DNA of 16,437 bases from CAYGTS01 sp964352905 (GTDB taxonomy: Bacteria > Pseudomonadota > Gammaproteobacteria > JAHCLG01), in assembly GCA_964352905.1 (NCBI GenBank), contig CAYGTS010000052.1, positions 1 through 16,437 on the forward strand, written 5' to 3'. The position numbers and the translations under genes were made by a program. The notes under the pieces were generated by a model. The model made no database searches and was not told where the DNA came from. It saw only the letters and a list, made by a program, of their open reading frames with translations. This document shows, piece after piece, positions 8,526 through 15,968 of the stretch; positions within the stretch are counted from its first letter, which is position 1; the number at the start of each line of letters is the position of its first letter.

Positions 8526-8934
8526 CGGCAGTTAACGAATACGGTGTAGTCCAATCAAAATATTCCCAAATGCCGATATCAAAACCTTTGCCATGGTAAT
8601 CAATTGAAAAAATGCGATCATCGAGTTCGCGGAAAACTTCGATACTATGATTGGTTAAAATGCCGAGTGGCACAGGACTATAATCTAGCACTTTACGCGC
8701 AAAATCAGGGATCCGGCTATCCGTAATCGGCAATAGTTGACCTGATTCAGTAGGTAAATTTAATAAACCGTTTTCGACAATTTTATCGCCGAAATTGTAA
8801 CGTGCTTTGATTAAGGGATATTTTTTAGCGGGATCAAGCGCATCGATGAGACTGGCTACTTCAGCACACGCTTGCTTAATTTCAGCTCTCGCGTCTTGCC
8901 AGGGAATTGCCTGCAAATAACTACCATTGCTCAT
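8473..8934 (-). CDS. 5' part of a frameshifted gene of unknown function
   Basis: The 153-residue frame starts at an ATG with a strong AAGGAG ribosome site and is the first gene of the minus-strand operon. Up to about residue 137 (WEYFDWTTPYSLTAGA) it looks like normal coding sequence; the last 16 residues (starting RVPNDVAAYHP) are probably out-of-frame. The break lies in the GCGCGGGTCCC run around 8515-8523; skipping one base there joins it to the frame ending at 7605. No domain was recognised. Residues 50-110 (FGDKIVENG... LGILTNHSIEVF) suggest a soluble protein. Whether the fault is in the genome or in the sequence cannot be decided here. Confidence 0.6.
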   Translation of the reverse strand: MSNGSYLQAIPWQDARAEIKQACAEVASLIDALDPAKKYPLIKARYNFGDKIVENGLLNLPTESGQLLPITDSRIPDFARKVLDYSPVPLGILTNHSIEVFRELDDRIFSIDYHGKGFDIGIWEYFDWTTPYSLTAGARVPNDVAAYHPNQCA

Positions 8935-9513
8935 TTTTTGCTCTCCTTACTTTTCCTTATTGAGCGTTTATTTTCAATACAGCCAAGGTATGAAATAAGC
9001 TGACGATATTAGCATGTCGATGTAAAGTTATGCAACCCATTTCGTTGCGCAAATTGATTGCATTTTTTGGGTGATGATTTTGAGTTTTAACTAGAGCCGA
9101 TAATCATGAGAAAACGTTAGGCATTGTGGAAGTGTGTTGGGTTAAGAGGCTTCATTTAGCATATAAGGTTTTATTGATGAAAAATATTTTAAGAGTGGTT
9201 GCGTGGTTGCATTGGCCAGTTGAATTCGCGATGAGAGTCAACTTTTAAGTGGACTTATAAGCGAGGTTATCAGGCTTAAGAGAAAGGGGTCGTCTTCCAT
9301 CACTGACGCTGGCACAGAGTTTTTTACATACTCGGTAGAAAAACATAACGAGACCACTCGCCCATCCTTTCTTTAACGAATTTATTATCTAACCAATTGA
9401 TTTATAATAAATAAAACCTACACTTGGTTTTTATAGAAATGATAACAATTTTCTAATATACTAATATTCATAATAAAACAGCAAGGGATGGCTTTAAATC
9501 AGAGAATATTGAT
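8935..9513. other. Intergenic region, no clear gene
   Basis: These 579 bases separate the divergent minus-strand operon from the AAA+ gene. Both promoters must lie here, but I found no convincing -35/-10 pair. A 23-codon micro-frame at 9177-9248 (MKNILRVVAWLHW...) has an AAGG 8 bases upstream, which could be chance. The final 130 bases are very AT-rich. Confidence 0.5.
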
Positions 9514-11679
9514 ATGCCAAAATATGTAGCATCCTGGAAAAAAAACAAAAATGAACATCCAGTAGGTCAATTCAAGAACGTCATAACATTAGCTGGTAGG
9601 ATATCGAATTGGTATGATCCAGAACAAGCCTCCAATGGACAACGAAGCACTTGGAACTTTGAGTTACAATCGCAATATGGTACTGATAGAGACGTACTTC
9701 TAAAATTGATATATTACATTTATGAAAAAGGCGGCCAGCTTAATGTTACTACCTCCGTTTCATATGAAGATTTTTTAAGTACTGCTACAGTAACTTGTAG
9801 AGATGAATATCCTCGACTTAAACGCCGCGCCGATCAAATGTTTGGATTTGCTGAGCGCACAGAAGACCAATATCTTGCCGGTACGCTTGCGATACGTGGC
9901 CAACAAAAAACTAAAGCAGAGGCAGAAACAAAAAGCGAAGTCGAAAGAATTTGGCGAGAAAATCAGGCAAGATTTTCGCCACAATTTAAAGAATCGCTAA
10001 TTAAATATTACCCTGGCATAGCCCTTACACCTTTTAAGATCGATCAACTATCGCAAGAGCATTTAGTTGCCTTGAAAAAAGATTTGACCTTTTTTCTAGC
10101 CGTGGGAGAACACTTACCCACTGAAGATCTTTGCGCGCAATTAGATACTTTTGTGGCTGATACTGCAGATCAAAGAGCATGGCAAACACAGGCAGAGCGT
10201 GTTGTGCGAGAAGTCACGGCACAACGTTCTGTTGGTATGTTACTGTCTGGAGAGGCTGGCCAAGGTAAAACGCACTTGGCAGTTGCAGTAGCAAAAGAAT
10301 GTATGATGCAAGGCTTAACGCCAAGGTATATCAAACCAGAAACACTACGTAACGTTAATATCACAAAAATGATTGGCGCAATTCCTGTGAATCAACGCAT
10401 AGTGTGGATTGTTGATGATTGCAATTCACCTTATGGTCAAACAGGCGCTTTATTTCGTGAGCTAACAATAGCGGCGAATCAACGTGGTGATGCCTTGCTA
10501 GTCACGAGTAATACCTGTTATCAAGCTTTTAAAGCAAATGCATTTGTTATAGATTCCGAAGATAAACAGCGCATATTGCGCCGCGCCGATCAAATGTTTG
10601 GATTTGCTGAGCGCACAGAAGACCAATATCTTGCCGGTACGCTTGCGATACGTGGCCAACAAAAAACTAAAGCAGAGGCAGAAACAAAAAGCGAAGTCGA
10701 AAGAATTTGGCGAGAAAATCAGGCAAGATTTTCGCCACAATTTAAAGAATCGCTAATTAAATATTACCCTGGCATAGCCCTTACACCTTTTAAGATCGAT
10801 CAACTATCGCAAGAGCATTTAGTTGCCTTGAAAAAAGATTTGACCTTTTTTCTAGCCGTGGGAGAACACTTACCCACTGAAGATCTTTGCGCGCAATTAG
10901 ATACTTTTGTGGCTGATACTGCAGATCAAAGAGCATGGCAAACACAGGCAGAGCGTGTTGTGCGAGAAGTCACGGCACAACGTTCTGTTGGTATGTTACT
11001 GTCTGGAGAGGCTGGCCAAGGTAAAACGCACTTGGCAGTTGCAGTAGCAAAAGAATGTATGATGCAAGGCTTAACGCCAAGGTATATCAAACCAGAAACA
11101 CTACGTAACGTTAATATCACAAAAATGATTGGCGCAATTCCTGTGAATCAACGCATAGTGTGGATTGTTGATGATTGCAATTCACCTTATGGTCAAACAG
11201 GCGCTTTATTTCGTGAGCTAACAATAGCGGCGAATCAACGTGGTGATGCCTTGCTAGTTACGAGTAATACCAGTTATCGAGATTTTTCCTCTACAGCACT
11301 TTCTTTAAGTACGCAAAAAAAGCTTGATCAAGCTTTTTTTGATGCGTTCTTTGCACAAGAGAGTGGCGATTATTCTAAACATGCAGTTGAACAAACATCA
11401 AGTGAAAAACCGTGCGAGGCTGCTAATTCCCATGATAGTGAGCTAGCTTCTTCTTTAGCAATACATTCACAACAAAGAGAACCTCATCAACGACGATCTT
11501 TTGATTTATTTAAGCAGCATTATAAGGCTCAATACGAAAAAGAACTTTTCAAAAATCCATGGAGTAAAATGAAAGAAAAATTAAAGAATGGAGAAATTAC
11601 TTCCATCGAGCAAGTTGAAGATTATGTGAAACAACATCCTAATACAAGATCAGCGAAAGTCTTAAGTAAAATGAAATAA
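9514..11679 (+). CDS. Protein with two near-identical AAA+ ATPase modules
   Basis: The 721-residue protein has four parts. Residues 1-103 are an unrecognised N-terminal region. Residues 104-334 and 356-586 are two copies of a module with identical predicted residues in the shared block. Each has a basic/acidic helical lead (about 140 residues), then an AAA+ core resembling DnaC/IstB/DnaA-type loaders: Walker A GEAGQGKT (246-253 and 498-505), Walker B IVWIVDDC (Asp301-302 and 553-554) and sensor-1 LLVTSNT (328-334). A linker, residues 335-355, contains DSEDKQRILRR, like the end of an AAA+ domain with its sensor-2 Arg. The C-terminal 135 residues are polar and end in a charged helical segment (NPWSKMKEKLKNGE...). 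ATP-driven remodelling of a protein or nucleic-acid partner is likely; the partner is unknown. The ribosome site is weak. A terminator follows 15 bases after the stop. Confidence 0.8.
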   Translation: MPKYVASWKKNKNEHPVGQFKNVITLAGRISNWYDPEQASNGQRSTWNFELQSQYGTDRDVLLKLIYYIYEKGGQLNVTTSVSYEDFLSTATVTCRDEYPRLKRRADQMFGFAERTEDQYLAGTLAIRGQQKTKAEAETKSEVERIWRENQARFSPQFKESLIKYYPGIALTPFKIDQLSQEHLVALKKDLTFFLAVGEHLPTEDLCAQLDTFVADTADQRAWQTQAERVVREVTAQRSVGMLLSGEAGQGKTHLAVAVAKECMMQGLTPRYIKPETLRNVNITKMIGAIPVNQRIVWIVDDCNSPYGQTGALFRELTIAANQRGDALLVTSNTCYQAFKANAFVIDSEDKQRILRRADQMFGFAERTEDQYLAGTLAIRGQQKTKAEAETKSEVERIWRENQARFSPQFKESLIKYYPGIALTPFKIDQLSQEHLVALKKDLTFFLAVGEHLPTEDLCAQLDTFVADTADQRAWQTQAERVVREVTAQRSVGMLLSGEAGQGKTHLAVAVAKECMMQGLTPRYIKPETLRNVNITKMIGAIPVNQRIVWIVDDCNSPYGQTGALFRELTIAANQRGDALLVTSNTSYRDFSSTALSLSTQKKLDQAFFDAFFAQESGDYSKHAVEQTSSEKPCEAANSHDSELASSLAIHSQQREPHQRRSFDLFKQHYKAQYEKELFKNPWSKMKEKLKNGEITSIEQVEDYVKQHPNTRSAKVLSKMK
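9823..11258 (+). repeat. Tandem 680-base repeat inside the AAA+ gene
   Basis: Bases 9823-10502 and 10579-11258 lie 756 bases (252 codons) apart and appear identical throughout. The next 22 bases carry three mismatches (10503, 10516, 10523), after which the copies are unrelated. The base just before the block also differs. A simple tandem copy would repeat the full 756 bases, so the remaining 76 unlike bases call for gene conversion, partial replacement or an assembly effect. Confidence 0.9.
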
Positions 11680-11693
11680 TCCACAAAAAATCC

Positions 11694-11727
11694 AAAGACT
11701 GATAATTACCGGTCTCAGTCTTTTTTT
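11694..11727 (+). terminator. Rho-independent terminator of the AAA+ gene
   Basis: AAAGACTGA (11694-11702) pairs perfectly with TCAGTCTTT (11715-11723) around a 12-base loop, and a run of seven T (11721-11727) overlaps the end of the stem. It lies between the convergent AAA+ and transglycosylase genes and may also stop the minus-strand transcript, although the T run is less regular in that direction. Confidence 0.85.
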
Positions 11728-11744
11728 ACTGTATAACCAAGTTG

Positions 11745-12161
11745 CTATCTATCCGACTGCAAATAATGATTAATTTTCTGATACCAGGTTTGCACTTTAA
11801 ACCGATACGCTTGATTAAAAGAGGCGGTATTTGAATTATAACGACCAATACCGTGCCAAAGCTTATCATCACTCGCAATCGCTTTTGCTAAAATCCAAGT
11901 ACCAACCGCAACATTTATGCAAGAATCGTATTGCAGATCATGTTGGCTAATACCGTAAGGTCGCAAGCGATGTAACCAAGTGCAGCCATTGATTTGCATC
12001 GGACCAAAATCATAACTGCCATTTTTATTTTTAATCGCACTGCCAATACGACCATTTTCCGTTTTTAGCACTGAAATAATTAAGATTGCAGGAATATGAT
12101 ATTTCACCGCAGCATAGTTAATGCAAGTGATAGGCACGTCATTGATAATTAAAGGAGTCAT
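11745..12161 (-). CDS. Lytic transglycosylase, VirB1/SLT-like, conjugation-associated
   Basis: This 138-residue protein is a lysozyme-like (SLT) domain. The catalytic glutamate is Glu35 in LKTENGRIG, followed by the family's YDFGPMQIN at 50-58 and later GTWILAKAI and GIGRYNS. Such enzymes open the peptidoglycan locally for type IV secretion or pilus assembly. It follows the PFL_4669-like gene by 28 bases on the same strand, and AAAGG precedes its ATG. Oddly, there is no signal peptide: the domain starts at once, and a stop codon two codons upstream excludes a longer start. It may be the trimmed remnant of a longer secreted enzyme. Confidence 0.82.
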   Translation of the reverse strand: MTPLIINDVPITCINYAAVKYHIPAILIISVLKTENGRIGSAIKNKNGSYDFGPMQINGCTWLHRLRPYGISQHDLQYDSCINVAVGTWILAKAIASDDKLWHGIGRYNSNTASFNQAYRFKVQTWYQKINHYLQSDR

Positions 12162-12189
12162 GGGTTACCTTTGTTTTTTTTTGATTATT

Positions 12190-12861
12190 TTACCCTAGAT
12201 CAGGAGCCAATGGCGAACGTAGTTTTTTCACTAAAATTACTTCTGGCAGCTCACCAAAATAGTGTTGCGCATCAAAGGCTTTTTCGGTTTGTGCAAGGAC
12301 ATCAGCTCGTGTGATCTCAAACACTTTATACTGAAAAGCCGCATTAAAACTGCGTAATACTGCTCGCATTGCCTGTCTCACTGCTTGTCTAAAGGCTTTA
12401 CTCGATTGGATCCCAATGATTCTTGCTAAAATCAATGCTGTTATGAATTCATCAAAGCTCGCGATTAATTCTGCCGCAAGATACCCATACGGTGTTGTAA
12501 AATGGATTGCGACATTAATGGGTTTTGTCGATTGAATTTCTTTATGCGTAAAATGGCTTGCCGTTTGTAACGTGTGATAGTGATTTTGTAATTCTTGGTG
12601 CAAATAGCACTGTGCTTGTTTTAACGCTGAGTAGATTTTTAATAATTGCCAATCGGCAAAGGGATCATCACACTTTGCTGCTTGCCAGATGTTGCGACAG
12701 GCTTTGGCAAAAGCCCATAAACCCATTACACCACGTCTTGTTTCAATACCGTTAACGAGTTTGATTGCTTGTGAACTGTGTAAGGTTAATGATAATTGTA
12801 AATTGAATTTACCTGGTTTAGTAATGTTGTTTGTTTGATATGTTTTCATGGTTGATCTCAT
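12190..12861 (-). CDS. Integrating conjugative element protein, PFL_4669 family
   Basis: The 223-residue protein matches, by pattern, the ICE protein family named after PFL_4669 (TIGR03761). RRGVMGLWAFAKAC near residue 42 is followed by the central FTTPYGYLAAELIASFDEF (about 120-138) and LARIIGI, then AVRQAMRAVLRSFNAAFQYK and the end LRSPLAPDLG. The family is found in islands with the genomic-island type of type IV secretion system; its biochemical role is not known. Its ATG overlaps the stop of the coupling-protein gene as ATGA, so the two are translationally coupled, which supports the start at 12861 over the ATG at 12849. The gene looks intact, but its usual neighbours are gone. Confidence 0.75.
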   Translation of the reverse strand: MRSTMKTYQTNNITKPGKFNLQLSLTLHSSQAIKLVNGIETRRGVMGLWAFAKACRNIWQAAKCDDPFADWQLLKIYSALKQAQCYLHQELQNHYHTLQTASHFTHKEIQSTKPINVAIHFTTPYGYLAAELIASFDEFITALILARIIGIQSSKAFRQAVRQAMRAVLRSFNAAFQYKVFEITRADVLAQTEKAFDAQHYFGELPEVILVKKLRSPLAPDLG

Positions 12862-14111
12862 TCGTTGGTTACATCAAGTTGTAACTGTGAATTCACATCC
12901 GGCCATTTATCCTCAATAATTTTCGCGGGATCGATCACAAAACCGCTGACTTTTTGTCGATCTGCCCAATCGCCCCAATAAAAATAACGAATTTTCCCCA
13001 AGGCTTGGGGTTTACTAAGTTTGGTGATCACTTTATCGCTATACTTGGCTAAAACTGAATTTTCTTGTAAAAAAAGTTCTACTGCAGGATCAGCAGCGAT
13101 CAATAAACCATTTTCAACGCGATGTAATATTGAGCCAAGTTGATTCACTGCCTTTTTATTGTTTAAATATGCGTGTCTTATACCGTTTAAAAATAATTCG
13201 CTAAACTCAGCTTCACTCATTGCAAGCAAAGTTTTTTTTGAAAACTTTGGTTTGCTAATACTTGGTGTCGTGATCTGATCGGGTAACTCTGGCAATAACG
13301 ACTCTTCCGTCATCGGCTTCACATACGTCCACTGTAAAACAACTTCAAAGCGATCAGATTGTAAGGGTGCTTTTATTGCCGCTTTCTCTGCTAAAAATTG
13401 ATCTTCAAAATAACGGATTTTATTACCTAAAATTGGTGCCATGCCATTCATAAAAATTAACGAGCGATCTTTATCAAAACGTAATAATTCATCGGCGGTC
13501 ATTAAGGGGCGTTTGATTTCATTTTGTAATAACGTCATGCGATCCATGATTGGGCTTAAATACGCACTGCTAAGCGAGCGGCGCGTATTATTAAGCGTTG
13601 TGGTACCAATCACTTCCGATAAATGTTTTGCCGTCGCTAAATGGTTTGGGGTATAGGCAATTTGAATGCCGCAGTTTGAAAAGATGGCGTGCTCTTTACC
13701 GTAAGCTTGATTAATTTGCGTGAGATCTTGGCTGATTAAAAAGCTGCGAATGTTAAATCCCATGGAATAAGCCAGCGCTTTTTCAAAAAAAGGTAATTTG
13801 CCAAACTGCGGAAATTCATCCAGCATTAATAATAATTGGCGACGTTTTGCAATCCCAGCTTCGGCGTCTAATTTCTCGGTTAAGCGTGCTAAAATTTGTT
13901 GTAACACTAAACGCATTAGCGGCATGGTGCGGGTTAAATCCGATGGCGGAATGCCTAAATATAAACTGACTGGTTTTTCCTGTTCGACTAAATCGTGGAT
14001 CGTAAAATCATGACGACGTGTATTCTCAGCAATAATTGGATCGCGATATAGTTTTAAGGCAGTGAGTGCGGTTGAAAAAATGCCGCTACGCTCTGCCGCA
14101 CTAATATCGAA
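12858..14111 (-). pseudogene. traG: VirD4/TraG-type coupling protein, N-terminus missing
   Basis: The frame is open from 14111 to the stop at 12858 (417 residues) and shows the C-terminal part of a type IV coupling ATPase: AERSGIFSTALTAL near its start, then VSLYLGIPPSDLTR, the Walker B LLLMLDEFPQFGKL with Asp-Glu, IRSFLISQDLTQI and SLIFMNGMAPI. The N-terminal membrane segment and the Walker A loop, needed for ATP binding, are absent: a TAA at 14114-14112 precedes directly and no coupling-protein sequence was seen upstream. Full proteins have about 600-700 residues. An internal ATG at 13925 could start a 355-residue product, which would still lack Walker A. The last bases overlap the PFL_4669-type gene. 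This is a remnant of an ICE transfer gene. Confidence 0.82.
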
Positions 14112-14455
14112 TTATTTCAGAACTGAAGAGAATCCTTTAATTAAATAATTTTTTATCTCTCCCTAAAATTAGGGTTTATTAAAGTCCTGAGGATTGGAAA
14201 AAGCATTGTACCCACAGACCATTTGCTCGTCAATAACCCACTATGAGTCTTTAATTATCAAAAATATCTTTAAATAATCAAACACGATTTGAAGGGAGCT
14301 CATTTTTTAACCATAACTACATTTTTTAACCATAACTATGTATAACTGTTTAAAAATAAGTTAAGATCATTTGATTTGACTGTTCTGTTTAAAAAATTAA
14401 CCGAACGGATAAAGAAACTTGTTGTTAAACCCTATATTTTTATAAGGAATACCTT
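14112..14455. other. Junction region between ICE remnant and SDR operon
   Basis: These 344 bases begin where the coupling-protein frame stops. They hold a small palindrome, CCCTAA-N2-TTAGGG (14161-14174), and the 19-base direct repeat at 14301-14338, and are otherwise AT-rich without an open frame. The promoter of the dehydrogenase must lie here, but no good -35/-10 pair stands out. Confidence 0.55.
14301..14338. repeat. Two tandem copies of a 19-base repeat
   Basis: CATTTTTTAACCATAACTA occurs twice without a gap (14301-14319 and 14320-14338), about 120 bases before the dehydrogenase start. Direct repeats of this size can be binding sites for a regulator. Confidence 0.75.
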
Positions 14456-15259
14456 ATGAGACCCATTGCTAACAAAATAATATTATTAACAGGTGCCGCT
14501 GGTGGAATTGGAAGCGCCTTGGTAGATGTGTTGGTACAAAGAGGTGCTGCCAAAATATATGTTACTGATTTGCAATTGGATAACCTCACTTTGCTTAAAG
14601 AAAAATATCCATCAAAAGTCATTGCTAAAGAACTTGATGTCACTAATTTATCATCTGTGAAAGCTTGTCATGAGGAATGTAAAGACACAGATATATTAAT
14701 TAACAACGCAGGTGTTGAATTTGCCACACGTTTTATCGGTGAAAAATCGGTAAAAGCAGCATCTATTGAAATGGCTGTTAATTATCATGGAATCCATAAT
14801 TTATGTAATGTTTTTTGGCCTTCTCTTCTAAAAAGAACTAATCCAAGTATTGTAAATATGCTATCGGTTGCTAGTTTCACCATGATTCCTCAAATAGCAA
14901 CCTACTGTGCCTCAAAAGCAGCGGCCCATACACTGACTCGCTCACTAAGAAAAGAAAGCGAAGATACTCCACTAAGAGTATATGGCGTATATCCTGGGTA
15001 TGTTGATACAGCAATGACACAAAATATTGAAGAAGTTGAAAAAGTAACCCCTGAGCAAATTGCTATTGAAACATGTGATGGAATTGAAAATGAAAAATTT
15101 GATATATTTCCAGATAAAATGGCAAAACAATACTCTTGGCTAATTGATGATGATAATGTAGGCCCAAGATCTCCTTCCCCCTTGAGGAAGTCTTCCTTAT
15201 TTACTCCATTAGAGCGATCTGCCGATATAGAACGAGCAGCTCCTACTAGCAAGCTTTAA
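14456..15259 (+). CDS. Short-chain dehydrogenase/reductase (SDR)
   Basis: The 267-residue protein has all marks of a classical NAD(P)-dependent SDR: TGAAGGIG (12-19, cofactor loop), Asp38 at the end of the second strand (favouring NAD), Asp61-Val, NNAG (83-86), catalytic Asn109, Ser137, Tyr150 and Lys154 (YCASK), and the YPGYVDT turn at 179-185. The substrate is unknown. AAGGA lies 9 bases before the ATG. The core is complete by about residue 234. The last 33 residues, starting VGPRSPSPLRKSS, are Ser/Pro/Arg-rich, unlike SDR C-termini, and end in Ser-Lys-Leu. They may come from a small repeat or frameshift that displaced the old end. A monooxygenase-fold gene follows after 30 bases, so both probably form one operon. 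Confidence 0.9.
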   Translation: MRPIANKIILLTGAAGGIGSALVDVLVQRGAAKIYVTDLQLDNLTLLKEKYPSKVIAKELDVTNLSSVKACHEECKDTDILINNAGVEFATRFIGEKSVKAASIEMAVNYHGIHNLCNVFWPSLLKRTNPSIVNMLSVASFTMIPQIATYCASKAAAHTLTRSLRKESEDTPLRVYGVYPGYVDTAMTQNIEEVEKVTPEQIAIETCDGIENEKFDIFPDKMAKQYSWLIDDDNVGPRSPSPLRKSSLFTPLERSADIERAAPTSKL

Positions 15260-15289
15260 TATTGCTATACAATTTACAAAGGAAAACCC

Positions 15290-15592
15290 ATGTCACAAAG
15301 CACATATATTGTTACAACAAAATTGAAAGCAAAACCAGGATGTGAAAATGAACTTCAAGATTCCCTACAAAACTTGATCTCACCTACACTAAAAGAAAAA
15401 GGGTGCATTTGTTATACTTTACACCGTAGCCAAGATAATTCATCTGAATTTTTATTTTTTGAAACATGGAGTAGTCTCGAGAGTTTTCAAGCTCATCTCG
15501 ATTCAGCTCATGTACAAGATTGGCTGAAAAACAAATCAACCTTATTGAGCGAACCATTAGAATTAATAAATTGGCAAAATATAGTTAACTAA
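15290..15592 (+). CDS. Antibiotic biosynthesis monooxygenase-fold protein (YgiN-like)
   Basis: This 100-residue protein is the size of one ABM domain, a ferredoxin-like fold that usually acts as a dimer. The family pattern is clear: a first strand VTTKLKAKPG, a helix, GCICYTLHRSQDN, then FLFFETWSSLESFQAHLDSAHVQDW with the Glu-x-Trp and the His of the usual active-site pocket. Relatives are YgiN-type quinol monooxygenases and small enzymes of aromatic or polyketide metabolism, some without proven activity. AAAGGA precedes the ATG at good spacing. Its place just behind the SDR suggests a shared oxidation/reduction route for a small, perhaps quinone-like, compound. No clear terminator follows. 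Confidence 0.88.
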   Translation: MSQSTYIVTTKLKAKPGCENELQDSLQNLISPTLKEKGCICYTLHRSQDNSSEFLFFETWSSLESFQAHLDSAHVQDWLKNKSTLLSEPLELINWQNIVN

Positions 15593-15872
15593 TAGTCGTT
15601 CCTCGTTGGACGTTGATTTTTGTGAACGCATGATATATCTCAAACCTCCTTCAGCTTAGGATATTCATTATGCGATACGAAGATTTTAAATATAAAGAAT
15701 AGCGTGATGTCAGCTGACTTAAGCGCTATTTATATAAATCCATGTCACAAACAATACCTATTTAGTTAGATAGGTCCGTCGGACTGGAGAGAAATCAGTC
15801 AATTGATAGAGCTATTGTTTTTAAAAATTAAAAAATTGTTGTTGTTTATAATATTAAATCGTCTGTTGGTAA
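15593..15872 (+). other. Non-coding or decayed sequence
   Basis: No intact gene is visible. A plus-strand frame from the ATG at 15670 (MRYEDFKYKE) stops after ten codons but continues in the same frame through three stops (TAG, TGA, TAG) for about 50 codons, which might be a decayed gene or chance. Small hairpins occur near 15771-15800. Confidence 0.4.
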
Positions 15873-15880
15873 CGGGTGAG

Positions 15881-15966
15881 CACAGCTGTGGTCAACGCTT
15901 GGATAACTGGCACCCGAATGGTTACGAACTTGGTATCAAACTTTCGCCAGTTATCCAACGTTGTCC
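15881..15966. repeat. Inverted-repeat element beside the truncated SIR2-like gene
   Basis: TTGGATAACTGGC (15899-15911) pairs perfectly with GCCAGTTATCCAA (15946-15958). With one bulged base (15898) the pairing extends through CAACG/CGTTG, and then past one mismatch, to 15890 and 15966. The 34-base centre is not palindromic. A perfect 10-base palindrome, CACAGCTGTG (15881-15890), adjoins it. It resembles a miniature palindromic element or the end of a mobile element. Confidence 0.65.
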
Positions 15967-15968
15967 AT

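Noticed and set aside
9177..9248. 23-codon hydrophobic micro-frame
   Set aside because: It has an AAGG at fair spacing, but its length and isolation allow chance; it is mentioned only within the intergenic entry.
14902..15252. Minus-strand 116-codon frame opposite the SDR gene
   Set aside because: It is antisense to the conserved SDR motifs YxxxK and PG and lacks a ribosome site.
15890..15966. Integron attC site
   Set aside because: The GTCAAC and GTTGTC ends recall attC sites, but the required RYYYAAC and GTTRRRY core sites do not fit, and no cassette or integrase is present.
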